A stretch of DNA of 64,000 bases from Burkholderiales bacterium (GTDB lineage Bacteria; Pseudomonadota; Gammaproteobacteria; Burkholderiales; Burkholderiaceae_C), in contig JAGWTU010000006.1 in NCBI GenBank assembly GCA_028868825.1, positions 1 through 64,000 of the forward strand, in the 5' to 3' direction. Below the pieces are notes generated by a model that made no database searches, had not been told where the DNA came from, and saw only the letters and a program-made list of their open reading frames with translations. This document shows positions 46,554-55,064 of the stretch, in pieces (the stretch's first letter is position 1; the number at the start of each line of letters is the position of its first letter). A program made the translations under genes and the position numbers.

Positions 46554-47894
46554 TCAGCGGAAGCGCTCGGGGTCGATGGCGTGGCGGTGCAGCTTGTCGT
46601 AGAGCGTCTTCTTGGCGATGCCCAGCGTCTGCATGACCTCGGGCATGCGGCCCTGGCAGCGCCGCAGCGCCTGCTCGATCAGCGCCTTCTCGACGAGTTC
46701 CATCTGCTGCGCCAGGCTCGCCGCTGCGGCAGCTGCCGGCGGCGTCACCGGGCCCTCGCCGCCCTGCTCGAGCACGTAGCGGTCGGCCGCGTTGCGGATC
46801 TCGCGCACGTTGCCGGGCCAGGCATGGGCCATCAGTTCGCGCAGATGCCCGGGCGTGACCTCGGGCACCGGCAGGCCATAGCGCGTACCGGCCAGGCCGA
46901 GGAAATGCTCGAACAGCAGCGGGATGTCCTCGCGCCGGTCGCGCAGCGGCGGCAGCCGCAGCACGGCGACGTTGAGCCGGTAATACAGGTCGGCCCTGAA
47001 TTTCCGTTCCTCGGCCAGCGCCAGCAGGTCGTACTTGGTGGCCGCGACGACGCGCACGTTCACCGGCACTTCGGCGTTCGACCCCAGGCGCTCGATCTTG
47101 CGTTCCTGCAGGATGCGCAGCAGCTTGATCTGCATCCCCATCGGCATCGACTCGATCTCGTCGAGCAGCAGCGTGCCGCCGTTGGCATGCTCGATCTTGC
47201 CGATGCGGCGCTTGGCCGCCGAGGTGAAGGCGCCGGGCTCGTGGCCGAACAGTTCACTCTCGAACAGGGCCTCGGGCAGGCCACCGCAATTGATGGCGAC
47301 GAAATGACGGTCGCGTCGCTCGCTGTGGTCGTGCAGGCAGCGCGCCACGACCTCCTTGCCGGTGCCGGTCTCGCCGTGGATCATCACGTCGGCCGAGGTC
47401 GCGGCCAGGCGCAGGATCATGCGCCGCACCTCCTGCATCGTCGCCGACTGGCCCAGCAGCACCGATTCGATGCCGCTGCGCTGCGCCAGCTGCGCGCGCA
47501 GGTTCTCGACCGTCTCGCGCAGCACGCGCTTGTCGAGCGCGCGACGCGCGGTGTCGACGAAGCGCTCGGGCCCGAAGGGCTTCTCGATGAAGTCGTAGGC
47601 GCCGGCGCGCATCGCCCGCACGGCCATCGAGATGTCGCCATGCGCGGTGACGACGATCACCGGGATGCCGGCGTCGATCGCATGGACGCGGTCGAGCAGC
47701 GCCAGCCCGTCCATCTCCGGCAGCCGCACGTCGGTGATGACGACGACGGGCGCACCGGCGCCGATGTGCGGCAAGGCCGCCTCGGCCGAACCGAAGGCCT
47801 GGACCTCGATGCCGGCGAGCTCCAGCGTCTGCACCAGGCTCGTCCGCACCGGCGGGTCGTCCTCGATGAACAGGACCTTGTATCCCTCAAACAT
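46554..47894 (-). CDS. Sigma-54-dependent response regulator, DctD-like
   Basis: A 446-residue activator. Receiver with phospho-acceptor Asp55 (VVITDVRLPEMDG) and an intact KPF lysine. AAA+ domain with Walker A GETGTGKE at 174-181. A variant sigma-54 contact loop GAFTSA occupies 221-226 where most family members have GAFTGA. The C-terminal Fis-type helix-turn-helix has GRMPEVMQTLGIAKKTLYDKL. Its start overlaps the end of the kinase gene by eight bases. Likely target: the sigma-54 promoter at 50044-50059, ahead of the liv operon on the other side of the kinase gene (inference from position). Confidence 0.94.
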   Translation of the reverse strand: MFEGYKVLFIEDDPPVRTSLVQTLELAGIEVQAFGSAEAALPHIGAGAPVVVITDVRLPEMDGLALLDRVHAIDAGIPVIVVTAHGDISMAVRAMRAGAYDFIEKPFGPERFVDTARRALDKRVLRETVENLRAQLAQRSGIESVLLGQSATMQEVRRMILRLAATSADVMIHGETGTGKEVVARCLHDHSERRDRHFVAINCGGLPEALFESELFGHEPGAFTSAAKRRIGKIEHANGGTLLLDEIESMPMGMQIKLLRILQERKIERLGSNAEVPVNVRVVAATKYDLLALAEERKFRADLYYRLNVAVLRLPPLRDRREDIPLLFEHFLGLAGTRYGLPVPEVTPGHLRELMAHAWPGNVREIRNAADRYVLEQGGEGPVTPPAAAAAASLAQQMELVEKALIEQALRRCQGRMPEVMQTLGIAKKTLYDKLHRHAIDPERFR

Positions 47895-49743
47895 CCGCGT
47901 CTCCGATGGCTTCCAGATCGAACTCGAACCGCATGCCGGCGGCCAGCCGCTCGGCGCGCAGATGGCCGCCGAATTCGCCGACGATCTTCGACGAGATCAT
48001 CAGCCCCAGCCCCAGGCCCTGACCGACCGGCTTGGTCGTGAAGAAGGGCTCGAACAGCCGCGCCATCTGCGCCTCGTCCATGCCGGGTCCGCTGTCGTCG
48101 ACCCGCACGAGCACGCGCTCGCCGCGCGGCACCGCCGTCAGGACGAGCCGCCGCTGCGCCGTGCCTATCATCGCATCGAGCGCGTTGCCCACGAGATTGA
48201 GCAGCACCTGCTCGAGCCGGTTGCGGTCGGCACGCACCTCGAGATGCTCGGGGATCTCGATCAGCAGCTGCACCGGTTCGGTCTGCAGCCGGTGGTCGAG
48301 CATCAGCAGCACGTTGTGCACGGCACCCAGCAGCGCCACCGGATGCAGCGACAGGCCGTCGCGGCGCGCATAGGACTTGAGCTGGTTGACGACGCGACCC
48401 ATGCGCTCGGCCATCTCGTCGATGTGGCGCAGATTGCCCGCGACATCGGCCGTGCGGCCGGCGTCGAGCAGCCGCATCGCGTTGCTCGAGAGCGCGCGCA
48501 GCGCCGTCAGCGGCTGGTTGATCTCGTGCGAAATGCCGGCCGACATCTGGCCTAAAGCGGCGAGCTTGCCGGCCTGCACGACCTCGTCCTCGGCCTGCCG
48601 GCGCTGCGCGATCTCGCGCTTCAATTCCTCGTTCGTGCGCTGCAGCTCGCGCGTGCGCGCGTCGACCTGGCGCTCGAGCTCGTCGTGCGCGCCCTGCAGC
48701 GCCTTGCGGCCGAGGAAGAATTCCTGCAGCACGCGGCGCCGGTGCAGCAGGTACAGCAGCAGCAGGCCGACGAGGGTGCCGCCGGCGGCCCCGCCCCAGG
48801 CGGCGTTGCGCGCGTCGCGGCGCACGAGCGAGGGGTCCGACAGCGCGATCAGGCGCGCGGCCTGCGGCACCAGCGCGCGCTCCTGCGCCATGAACAGCCG
48901 CGCAGGGCCGCCGTCCACGGGCGGCGTCTTCACCATCGTCACGCCCGGCTCGACCGTCTGCTGCAGCGCCAGTTCCAGCGGCGCCAGCGAGGCCGCCGCA
49001 TAGCGGCCCGAATGCCCATGCGGCATCGCACGGCCGATGCGACGGTATTTCCAGCCCGGGATCGACGACATCACGACGACGTCGTTCTCATCGACGACGA
49101 GCAGCCGCTCGCTCTGGCTGCGCAGGCCCAGGTCGACCCAGGTCGCCTCCAGCGGCGCCAGGCTGACCTTGACGATCACGTGGCCGATCACGCGGCCGGC
49201 GCGGCGCACCGAATGGACGAAGTAGTAGTCGGTGCTGCCGTCGGATTCGTTGGCGGCGAAGAATTCGGCGGCGCCGTCGGCCAGCGCATAGGCGATGCCG
49301 GGGAATTGCCGCTGCAGATCGCGCGGCGCATCGGCCGGCTGACGCGCGCTGTCGCTGCTGGCGAGCAGGCGCTGGTCGGCCGAGGTCACGACGACCAGGC
49401 TGGCGCCCGCGCGCACGCCGATGCGCGCCAGCGTGCGGCTGGCCGCGGCGCGCAGGGCCGCATCGGGCGCCTCGTTCAGGACGGCCTGCACATCGGGCTC
49501 GGCGGCCACCAGGCTGGGCAGGAAGGCGTCGCGCGCGAGTTCCGATGCGAGCGCCGAGGCGTAGAGCTCGAGTCGCTCGTTGGCGACGACGGCCAGTTGC
49601 GACAGCCCGGACTTCTCGCTCACGCGATAGCCCATCCACAGGCCGAGCGCCATCGGCACGAGCAGCAGCAGCGCGACGACCCGGCGGCGCAAGCCGCGCG
49701 AGACCGGCCGGATCGGGAATGACGGGGCGAACATCGACGGCAT
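47887..49743 (-). CDS. Sensor histidine kinase, DctB-like
   Basis: A 618-residue kinase from the ATG at 49743 (a second ATG is three codons later). A longer frame upstream reads Arg-rich sequence and is rejected. Helix at about 20-39, a large periplasmic double-Cache-like sensor (about 40-285), a second helix near 300-320 (LVGLLLLYLL), and a coiled coil. HisKA has GISHEINQPLTALRALSS, and HATPase boxes NLVGNALDAM, DDSGPGMDE and GQGLGLGL. DctB-type kinases sense C4-dicarboxylates or acidic amino acids; proximity to a GltI-like protein and a liv operon suggests an amino-acid or related ligand here. Confidence 0.93.
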   Translation of the reverse strand: MPSMFAPSFPIRPVSRGLRRRVVALLLLVPMALGLWMGYRVSEKSGLSQLAVVANERLELYASALASELARDAFLPSLVAAEPDVQAVLNEAPDAALRAAASRTLARIGVRAGASLVVVTSADQRLLASSDSARQPADAPRDLQRQFPGIAYALADGAAEFFAANESDGSTDYYFVHSVRRAGRVIGHVIVKVSLAPLEATWVDLGLRSQSERLLVVDENDVVVMSSIPGWKYRRIGRAMPHGHSGRYAAASLAPLELALQQTVEPGVTMVKTPPVDGGPARLFMAQERALVPQAARLIALSDPSLVRRDARNAAWGGAAGGTLVGLLLLYLLHRRRVLQEFFLGRKALQGAHDELERQVDARTRELQRTNEELKREIAQRRQAEDEVVQAGKLAALGQMSAGISHEINQPLTALRALSSNAMRLLDAGRTADVAGNLRHIDEMAERMGRVVNQLKSYARRDGLSLHPVALLGAVHNVLLMLDHRLQTEPVQLLIEIPEHLEVRADRNRLEQVLLNLVGNALDAMIGTAQRRLVLTAVPRGERVLVRVDDSGPGMDEAQMARLFEPFFTTKPVGQGLGLGLMISSKIVGEFGGHLRAERLAAGMRFEFDLEAIGDADV

Positions 49744-49937
49744 GGGGTGCGTAGTGTGCCCAAGGATGCGGGATCTCGTCGCCGCCATGCGAACGTTTTT
49801 TCGATTGCCGGCGCGGCGTGTGCAGCGTCGAGTTCGGGGTCGAGTGCGGAACGCCACACTCGCTCGGTTAGCGCCCGTATGGATTTCCGCCCGATCGCCC
49901 ACGCGGCGGCGTCATCGACGCCATCGGCGGCGGCCCG

Positions 49938-49974
49938 CAGGCCACCAAAAGGTCGTCAACAGGCCACCGAAAGG
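49938..49974. promoter_or_regulatory. 15-bp direct repeats, candidate enhancer sites of the liv operon
   Basis: CAGGCCACCAAAAGG (49938-49952) and CAGGCCACCGAAAGG (49960-49974) differ at one position and are 22 bp apart, two helical turns. They lie about 95-130 bp upstream of the expected start from the sigma-54 promoter at 50044-50059, the usual place for an enhancer-binding protein. The 371-base gap 49744-50114 holds no gene; besides these elements only a short GGGCTT/AAGCCC inverted repeat at 50008-50024 was seen. Confidence 0.5.
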
Positions 49975-50043
49975 CCGCCGATCGCGTTCGAAGGCCCGCG
50001 AATTTAGGGGCTTTCCCGAAGCCCGGCGCATTCGGCGTGCATT

Positions 50044-50059
50044 TGGCACGACGCGTGCG
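50044..50059 (+). promoter_or_regulatory. Sigma-54 (-24/-12) promoter of the liv operon
   Basis: TGGCACGACGCGTGCG has the perfect TGGCACG -24 element and a GC dinucleotide exactly ten bases after GG. The -12 element is GTGCG instead of TTGCW. Start of transcription would be near 50070, about 45 bases before the permease ATG at 50115. Confidence 0.65.
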
Positions 50060-50114
50060 TTCGCTGGGCCATCCGCCCCACGGCGCCATGTCTTCCGACG
50101 AGGTCTAGCAGCTC

Positions 50115-51044
50115 ATGGACACCTTCATACAGCAGATCATCAACGGTCTTGTACTGGGGAGCATGTACGCCCTCGTCGCGCTCGGCTACACGATGGTCTA
50201 TGGCATCGTCTCGCTGATCAATTTCGCCCATGGCGAGGTGCTGATGGTCGGCGCGATGGTCTCGTGGACCGTCGTCACGGCGCTGCAGGACACCGGGCTG
50301 CCGGGCTGGGCGCTGCTGCTGATCTCGCTCGTCGCCGCCATCGTCGTCTGCTCGGCGCTGAATTTCGCGATCGAGAAGATCGCCTACCGGCCGCTGCGCA
50401 ATGCGCCGCGGCTGGCGCCGCTGATCACCGCGATGGGCATGAGCCTGCTGCTGCAGACGCTGGCGATGATCATCTGGAAGCCGAATCCGCACAGCTATCC
50501 GCAACTGCTGCCGATCGACGCCCTGTCGCTGTGGCTCGACGGTCCGGTCATCACCGTGGCGCAGATCCTGATCCTGGGCACCACGGTCGTCGTGCTCAGC
50601 GCGCTGCTCTGGCTCGTCAACCGCACCAAGCTGGGCCGCGCGATGCGGGCCACGGCCGAGAACCCGCGCGTGGCCTCGCTGATGGGCGTGAAGCCCGATT
50701 TCGTGATCTCGATGACCTTCGTCATCGGCGCCGCGCTGGCCGCCATCGCCGGCGTCATGTGGGCGCTGAATTACGGCACCGTGCAGCACACGATGGGCTT
50801 CATGCCGGGGCTGAAGGCCTTCACCGCGGCCGTCTTCGGCGGCATCGGCAACCTCACCGGCGCCGTCGTCGGCGGCGTGCTGCTGGGATTGATCGAGGCC
50901 GTCGGCGCGGGCTATCTGGGCGACCTCACGGGCGGCATCTTCGGCAGCCAGTATGTCGAGATCTTCGCCTTCCTCGTCCTCATCCTCGTGCTCACGCTGC
51001 GGCCCTCGGGGCTGATGGGCGAGCGCGTCGCCGACCGCGCCTGA
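50115..51044 (+). CDS. livH: Branched-chain amino acid-type ABC transporter permease LivH
   Basis: A 309-residue permease with eight predicted helices. LivH landmarks are YALVALGYTMVYGIVSLINFAHGE-like sequence near residues 20-40, GRAMRATAENPRVASLMGV (the ATPase contact loop), and GLKAFTAAVFGGIGNLTGAVVGG. First gene of a five-gene HAAT-type importer. HAAT importers move leucine, isoleucine and valine, but also amides, urea and aromatic acids, so the ligand is not certain. Confidence 0.96.
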   Translation: MDTFIQQIINGLVLGSMYALVALGYTMVYGIVSLINFAHGEVLMVGAMVSWTVVTALQDTGLPGWALLLISLVAAIVVCSALNFAIEKIAYRPLRNAPRLAPLITAMGMSLLLQTLAMIIWKPNPHSYPQLLPIDALSLWLDGPVITVAQILILGTTVVVLSALLWLVNRTKLGRAMRATAENPRVASLMGVKPDFVISMTFVIGAALAAIAGVMWALNYGTVQHTMGFMPGLKAFTAAVFGGIGNLTGAVVGGVLLGLIEAVGAGYLGDLTGGIFGSQYVEIFAFLVLILVLTLRPSGLMGERVADRA

Positions 51045-51061
51045 GCGCTCCGGGACCTGCC

Positions 51062-52162
51062 ATGCAAGACCTGAACAAGTCCACCAAGATCGCCCTCTTC
51101 GTCCTCGCCGGCGCCTTCCTGCTCGTCCTGCCGGTATTCGCCGCGCAATTCGGGCAGGGCTGGGTGCGCATCATGGCGCTGTCGCTGCTCTACGTGCTGC
51201 TGGCGCTGGGGCTGAACATCGTCGTCGGCTACGCCGGCCTGCTCGACCTGGGCTATGTCGCGTTCTACGCCGTCGGCGCCTACATGTACGCGCTGCTGGC
51301 GAGCCCGCAGCTGACCGACAACATCGCCTGGATCAAGGCCGCATTCCCGAACGGGCTGCACACGCCGATCTGGATCATCGTGCCGCTGGCCGCCTGCGCG
51401 GCCGGCCTGGCCGGGGTCATCCTGGGCACGCCGACGTTGAAGCTGCGCGGCGACTATCTGGCCATCGTCACGCTCGGCTTCGGCGAGATCATCCGGGTGT
51501 TCATGAACAACCTGGAATATCCGATCAACATCACGAACGGCCCGCGCGGCATCAGCGACATCGACCCGATCAGCATCGGCGAGCTCGATTTCAGCAAGCC
51601 CTTGCATGTCCTGGGCATCACGCTGCCCGAGGTCACGATGTACTACTACCTCTTCCTGGCGCTGGTCATCGTGTCGGTCGTGATCTGCCTGCGGCTGGCC
51701 GATTCGCGCATCGGCCGCGCCTGGATGGCGATCCGCGAGGACGAGACGGCGGCCAAGGCGATGGGGTTGAACACGCGCAATCTCAAGCTGCTGGCGTTCG
51801 GCATGGGCGCCACGTTCGGTGGCGTCTCGGGCGCGATGTTCGCATCGTTCCAGCAATTCGTTTCGCCCGAATCGTTCACGCTGATGGAGTCGGTGATGAT
51901 CGTCGCGATGGTCGTGCTCGGCGGCATCGGCCATATCCCGGGCGTGATCCTCGGCGCGCTGCTGCTGTCGGCACTGCCCGAGGTGCTGCGCTACGTCGCC
52001 GGCCCGCTGCAGGAGCTCACCGGCGGACGGCTCGACGCGGCCATCCTGCGTCAGTTGCTGGTCGCGCTGGCGATGATCTGCGTGATGCTGCTGCGGCCCA
52101 AGGGCCTGTGGCCCACGCCCGAGCGCCGCAAGGCCGCGCCGCAGCCCGTGCAGGCCGTTTGA
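51062..52162 (+). CDS. livM: Branched-chain amino acid-type ABC transporter permease LivM
   Basis: A 366-residue permease. Typical LivM segments: LALGLNIVVGYAGLLDLGYVAFYAVGAY split over helices 2-3, LRGDYLAIVTLGFGEIIR, TNGPRGIS, and the contact loop IREDETAAKAMGLNTRNLKL. A C-terminal tail after LLRPKGLWPTPERR is hydrophilic. It pairs with LivH; the gene starts 17 bases after livH and ends ten bases before livG. Confidence 0.96.
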   Translation: MQDLNKSTKIALFVLAGAFLLVLPVFAAQFGQGWVRIMALSLLYVLLALGLNIVVGYAGLLDLGYVAFYAVGAYMYALLASPQLTDNIAWIKAAFPNGLHTPIWIIVPLAACAAGLAGVILGTPTLKLRGDYLAIVTLGFGEIIRVFMNNLEYPINITNGPRGISDIDPISIGELDFSKPLHVLGITLPEVTMYYYLFLALVIVSVVICLRLADSRIGRAWMAIREDETAAKAMGLNTRNLKLLAFGMGATFGGVSGAMFASFQQFVSPESFTLMESVMIVAMVVLGGIGHIPGVILGALLLSALPEVLRYVAGPLQELTGGRLDAAILRQLLVALAMICVMLLRPKGLWPTPERRKAAPQPVQAV

Positions 52163-52172
52163 GGAGGACACC

Positions 52173-52946
52173 ATGACCGAAGTCTTCAAGGTCCAGGGTG
52201 CGACGAAGCGGTTCGGCGGCCTGCTGGCGCTGACCGATGTCAGCATGCGCATCGCCCAGGGTCAGGTCTACGGCCTGATCGGCCCCAACGGCGCCGGCAA
52301 GACGACGTTCTTCAACGTCATCACCGGCCTGTACACGCCCGACGGCGGCAGTTTCGAGCTCGGCGGCGCGCCCTACAAGCCGAGCACCGTGCACGAGGTG
52401 GCGCGCGCCGGCATCGCGCGCACCTTCCAGAACATCCGCCTGTTCGCGGAAATGACGGCGCTGGAGAACGTCATGGTCGGGCGCCATGTGCGCACGCATT
52501 CGGGACTCTTCGGCGCGGTGTTCCGCAGCGCCTCGTTCAAGGCCGAGGAGGCGGCGATCCGCCGCCGCGCGCAGGAGCTGCTGGATTACGTCGGCATCGG
52601 CAAATACGCCGAATTCAAGGCCCGCACGCTGAGTTACGGCGATCAGCGGCGGCTCGAGATCGCGCGCGCGCTGGCCACCGAACCGAAACTCATCGCGCTG
52701 GACGAACCGGCCGCCGGCATGAACGCCACCGAAAAAGTCGTGCTCAGGGAACTCATAGACCGCATCCGCAAGGACGGCCGCACGATCCTGCTGATCGAGC
52801 ACGACGTCAAGCTCGTGATGGGACTGTGCGACCGCGTCACGGTGCTGGACTACGGCAAGCAGATCGCCGAAGGCACGCCGGCCGAGGTGCAGCGCAACGA
52901 AAAGGTGATCGAGGCCTATCTGGGCGCCGGTCACCAGCACCATTGA
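52173..52946 (+). CDS. livG: Branched-chain amino acid-type ABC transporter ATPase LivG
   Basis: A 257-residue ATPase with Walker A GPNGAGKTT, the LivG-specific ARTFQNIRLFAEMTALENVMVG Q-loop region, signature LSYGDQRRLEIARAL, Walker B LIALDEPAAGMN and H-loop IEHD. The long helical insert after the Q-loop is normal for LivG. AGGAGGA precedes the ATG. The stop overlaps an in-frame ATG of livF (TGATG). Confidence 0.96.
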   Translation: MTEVFKVQGATKRFGGLLALTDVSMRIAQGQVYGLIGPNGAGKTTFFNVITGLYTPDGGSFELGGAPYKPSTVHEVARAGIARTFQNIRLFAEMTALENVMVGRHVRTHSGLFGAVFRSASFKAEEAAIRRRAQELLDYVGIGKYAEFKARTLSYGDQRRLEIARALATEPKLIALDEPAAGMNATEKVVLRELIDRIRKDGRTILLIEHDVKLVMGLCDRVTVLDYGKQIAEGTPAEVQRNEKVIEAYLGAGHQHH

Positions 52947-52966
52947 TGTCGGCCACGGAAGCGATC

Positions 52967-53689
52967 ATGAACACAGCACAGACCCCGATGCTCAAGGTCA
53001 GCGGATTGAAGGTCGCCTACGGCGGCATCCACGCCGTCAAGGGCGTCGATTTCGAGGTCCGCGCCGGCGAGCTCGTGAGCCTGATCGGCGCCAACGGCGC
53101 CGGCAAGACGACGACGCTGAAGGCCATCACCGGCACCCAGGCGCCGGCCGCAGGCCACATCGAATTCATGGGCCGCAGCATCGACGGCCAGGGCCCCTGG
53201 GATCTCGTGCGCCAGGGCCTGGTGATGGTGCCCGAAGGCCGCGGCACCTTCACCCGCATGACGATCACCGAGAACCTGCTGATGGGCGCCTATGTGCGCG
53301 ACGACGACGAGATCGACGCCGACATGGAGGCGGTCTTCAAGCGTTTCCCGCGCCTGGCCGAACGCCGCAACCAGCTCGCCGGCACGATGAGCGGCGGCGA
53401 GCAGCAGATGCTGGCGATGGGCCGCGCGCTGATGGCGCGCCCCAAGGTGCTGCTGCTCGACGAGCCCAGCATGGGCCTGAGTCCGATCATGGTCGACAAG
53501 ATCTTCGAGGTCATCGCCGACGTCCACGGCCGCGGCACCACGGTGCTGCTCGTCGAGCAGAACGCCAGCCGCGCGCTCGGCCTGGCCGATCGCGGCTACG
53601 TCATGGAGTCGGGCGAGGTGACGATGAGCGGCCCCGCGAAGACGCTCCTCGACGACCCGCGCGTGCGCGCCGCCTACCTCGGCGAATGA
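52967..53689 (+). CDS. livF: Branched-chain amino acid-type ABC transporter ATPase LivF
   Basis: A 240-residue ATPase with Walker A GANGAGKTTT, signature MSGGEQQMLAMGRAL, Walker B VLLLDEPSMGLSP and H-loop VEQN. The Asn in place of the usual His is normal for LivF. The start at 52967 has GGAAG just upstream; the ATG at 52946, overlapping the livG stop, would add seven residues and may be used by coupling. Confidence 0.96.
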   Translation: MNTAQTPMLKVSGLKVAYGGIHAVKGVDFEVRAGELVSLIGANGAGKTTTLKAITGTQAPAAGHIEFMGRSIDGQGPWDLVRQGLVMVPEGRGTFTRMTITENLLMGAYVRDDDEIDADMEAVFKRFPRLAERRNQLAGTMSGGEQQMLAMGRALMARPKVLLLDEPSMGLSPIMVDKIFEVIADVHGRGTTVLLVEQNASRALGLADRGYVMESGEVTMSGPAKTLLDDPRVRAAYLGE

Positions 53690-53793
53690 GGCATCGACAA
53701 CCCATCGGGCACCCACCCCAGCGAGCGACAGGTGCCGGCCCGGGCACCTTCGAACCGGATCGCTCGCAATCTCATGAAACTGGAGACCAGCAG

Positions 53794-54945
53794 ATGAATT
53801 TCAAGCTTCAAACCGTCGTCGGCGCCGTGGCGCTGTCATTGGCCGGCTATGCCGCCGCGGGCGACCTCGTCGTGAAGATCGGTCATGTGGGTCCCACCAG
53901 CGGCTCGATCGCCCACCTGGGCAAGGACAACGAGAACGGCGCGCGCATGGCGATCGACGAGCTCAATGCCAAGGGCGTGACGATCGGCGGCCAGAAGGCC
54001 CATTTCGAGCTGATGGCCGAGGACGATGCCGGCGATCCCAAGCAGGGCACGGCGGCGGCGCAGAAGCTCGTCGACGAGAAGGTCAACGGCGTCATCGGCC
54101 ACCTGAATTCCGGCACCACGATTCCGGCGTCGAAGATCTACAGCGACGCCGGCATCCCGCAGATCAGCCCCTCGGCGACCAATCCCAAGTACACGCGCCA
54201 GGGCTTCAAGACGGCGTTCCGCGTCGTCGCCGACGACGTCCATCTCGGCGGCACGCTGGGCAAGTACGCGGTGACCACCTTGCATGGCAAGCGCATCGCC
54301 GTCATCGACGACCGCACGGCCTACGGCCAGGGCGTGGCCGACGAATTCGAGAAGGGTGCGAAGGCCACCGGTGCGGCCATCGTCGGGCGCGAATTCACGA
54401 ACGACAAGGCGACCGACTTCTCCGCCATCCTGACCAGCCTGAAGTCGAAGAAACCCGATGTCATCTTCTTCGGCGGCATGGACTCGGTGGCCGGTCCGAT
54501 GCTGCGCCAGATGAAGCAGCTGGGCATCAATGCCAAGTTCATGGGCGGCGACGGCATCTGCACCGGCGAGCTGCCCAAGCTGGCCGCGGGCGCGATGGCC
54601 GACGACCAGGTCGTCTGCGCCGAGGCCGGCGGCATCGACCCCAAGGACACGGCCGCCGTCAAGGGCATGGAGGCCTTCCGCGCCAAGTTCAAGCAGAAGT
54701 TCAATGCCGACGTGCAGATCTACGCGCCTTATGTCTACGACTCGGTCAACGTGATGGTGGCGGCGATGGTCAAGGCCGGATCGGCCGAGCCGGCCAAGTA
54801 CCTGCCGGTGCTGGCCAAGACCAGCGGCTACCCCGGCGTGACCGGCACGATCTCCTTCGACGAGCGCGGCGACATCAAGAACGGCGCCCTCACGCTGCAC
54901 ACGTACAAGGGCGGCAAGGAAGTGACGATCGGCGTCGTGCGCTGA
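53794..54945 (+). CDS. livJ: Branched-chain amino acid-type ABC transporter substrate-binding protein
   Basis: A 383-residue periplasmic binding protein. Signal peptide ends near GYAAAG (about residue 22). The mature protein has the family opening VKIGHVGPTSGSIAHLGKDNENGARMA, NGVIGHLNSGTTIPAS, and ISPSATNPKYTRQG, with DDRTAYGQGVADEF in the second lobe. It delivers ligand to LivHMGF; likely partners are leucine-type amino acids. GGAG lies 11 bases before the ATG. A hairpin at 54956-54977 follows the gene. Confidence 0.95.
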   Translation: MNFKLQTVVGAVALSLAGYAAAGDLVVKIGHVGPTSGSIAHLGKDNENGARMAIDELNAKGVTIGGQKAHFELMAEDDAGDPKQGTAAAQKLVDEKVNGVIGHLNSGTTIPASKIYSDAGIPQISPSATNPKYTRQGFKTAFRVVADDVHLGGTLGKYAVTTLHGKRIAVIDDRTAYGQGVADEFEKGAKATGAAIVGREFTNDKATDFSAILTSLKSKKPDVIFFGGMDSVAGPMLRQMKQLGINAKFMGGDGICTGELPKLAAGAMADDQVVCAEAGGIDPKDTAAVKGMEAFRAKFKQKFNADVQIYAPYVYDSVNVMVAAMVKAGSAEPAKYLPVLAKTSGYPGVTGTISFDERGDIKNGALTLHTYKGGKEVTIGVVR

Positions 54946-54955
54946 TCGACCGCGC

Positions 54956-54977
54956 GGACCCGGGCACGCCCGGGTCC
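54956..54977 (+). terminator. Hairpin after the liv operon
   Basis: GGACCCGGG and CCCGGGTCC form a perfect 9-bp stem around CACG, starting 11 bases after the livJ stop. There is no U-tract (TGAAACAAAG follows), so it may be a weak terminator or mainly protect the 3' end while some transcription continues into the porin gene. Confidence 0.6.
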
Positions 54978-55064
54978 TGAAACAAAGCTGAAGTCCCGCG
55001 GCCCCGCACGCCGGGGTCGGGGCTGAATTCGTCCATTCATTCCATCAACCAAGAGTCGAACATC

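Noticed and set aside
49744-49902. N-terminal extension of the DctB-like kinase by 53 residues
   Set aside because: The extra residues are Arg-rich without homology-like features. The ATG at 49743 puts the first membrane helix at the normal distance from the N-terminus.
50008-50024. GGGCTT/AAGCCC inverted repeat considered as a terminator or operator
   Set aside because: The stem is only six bases with no U-tract. It may be chance in GC-rich DNA, and no gene ends upstream on that strand.
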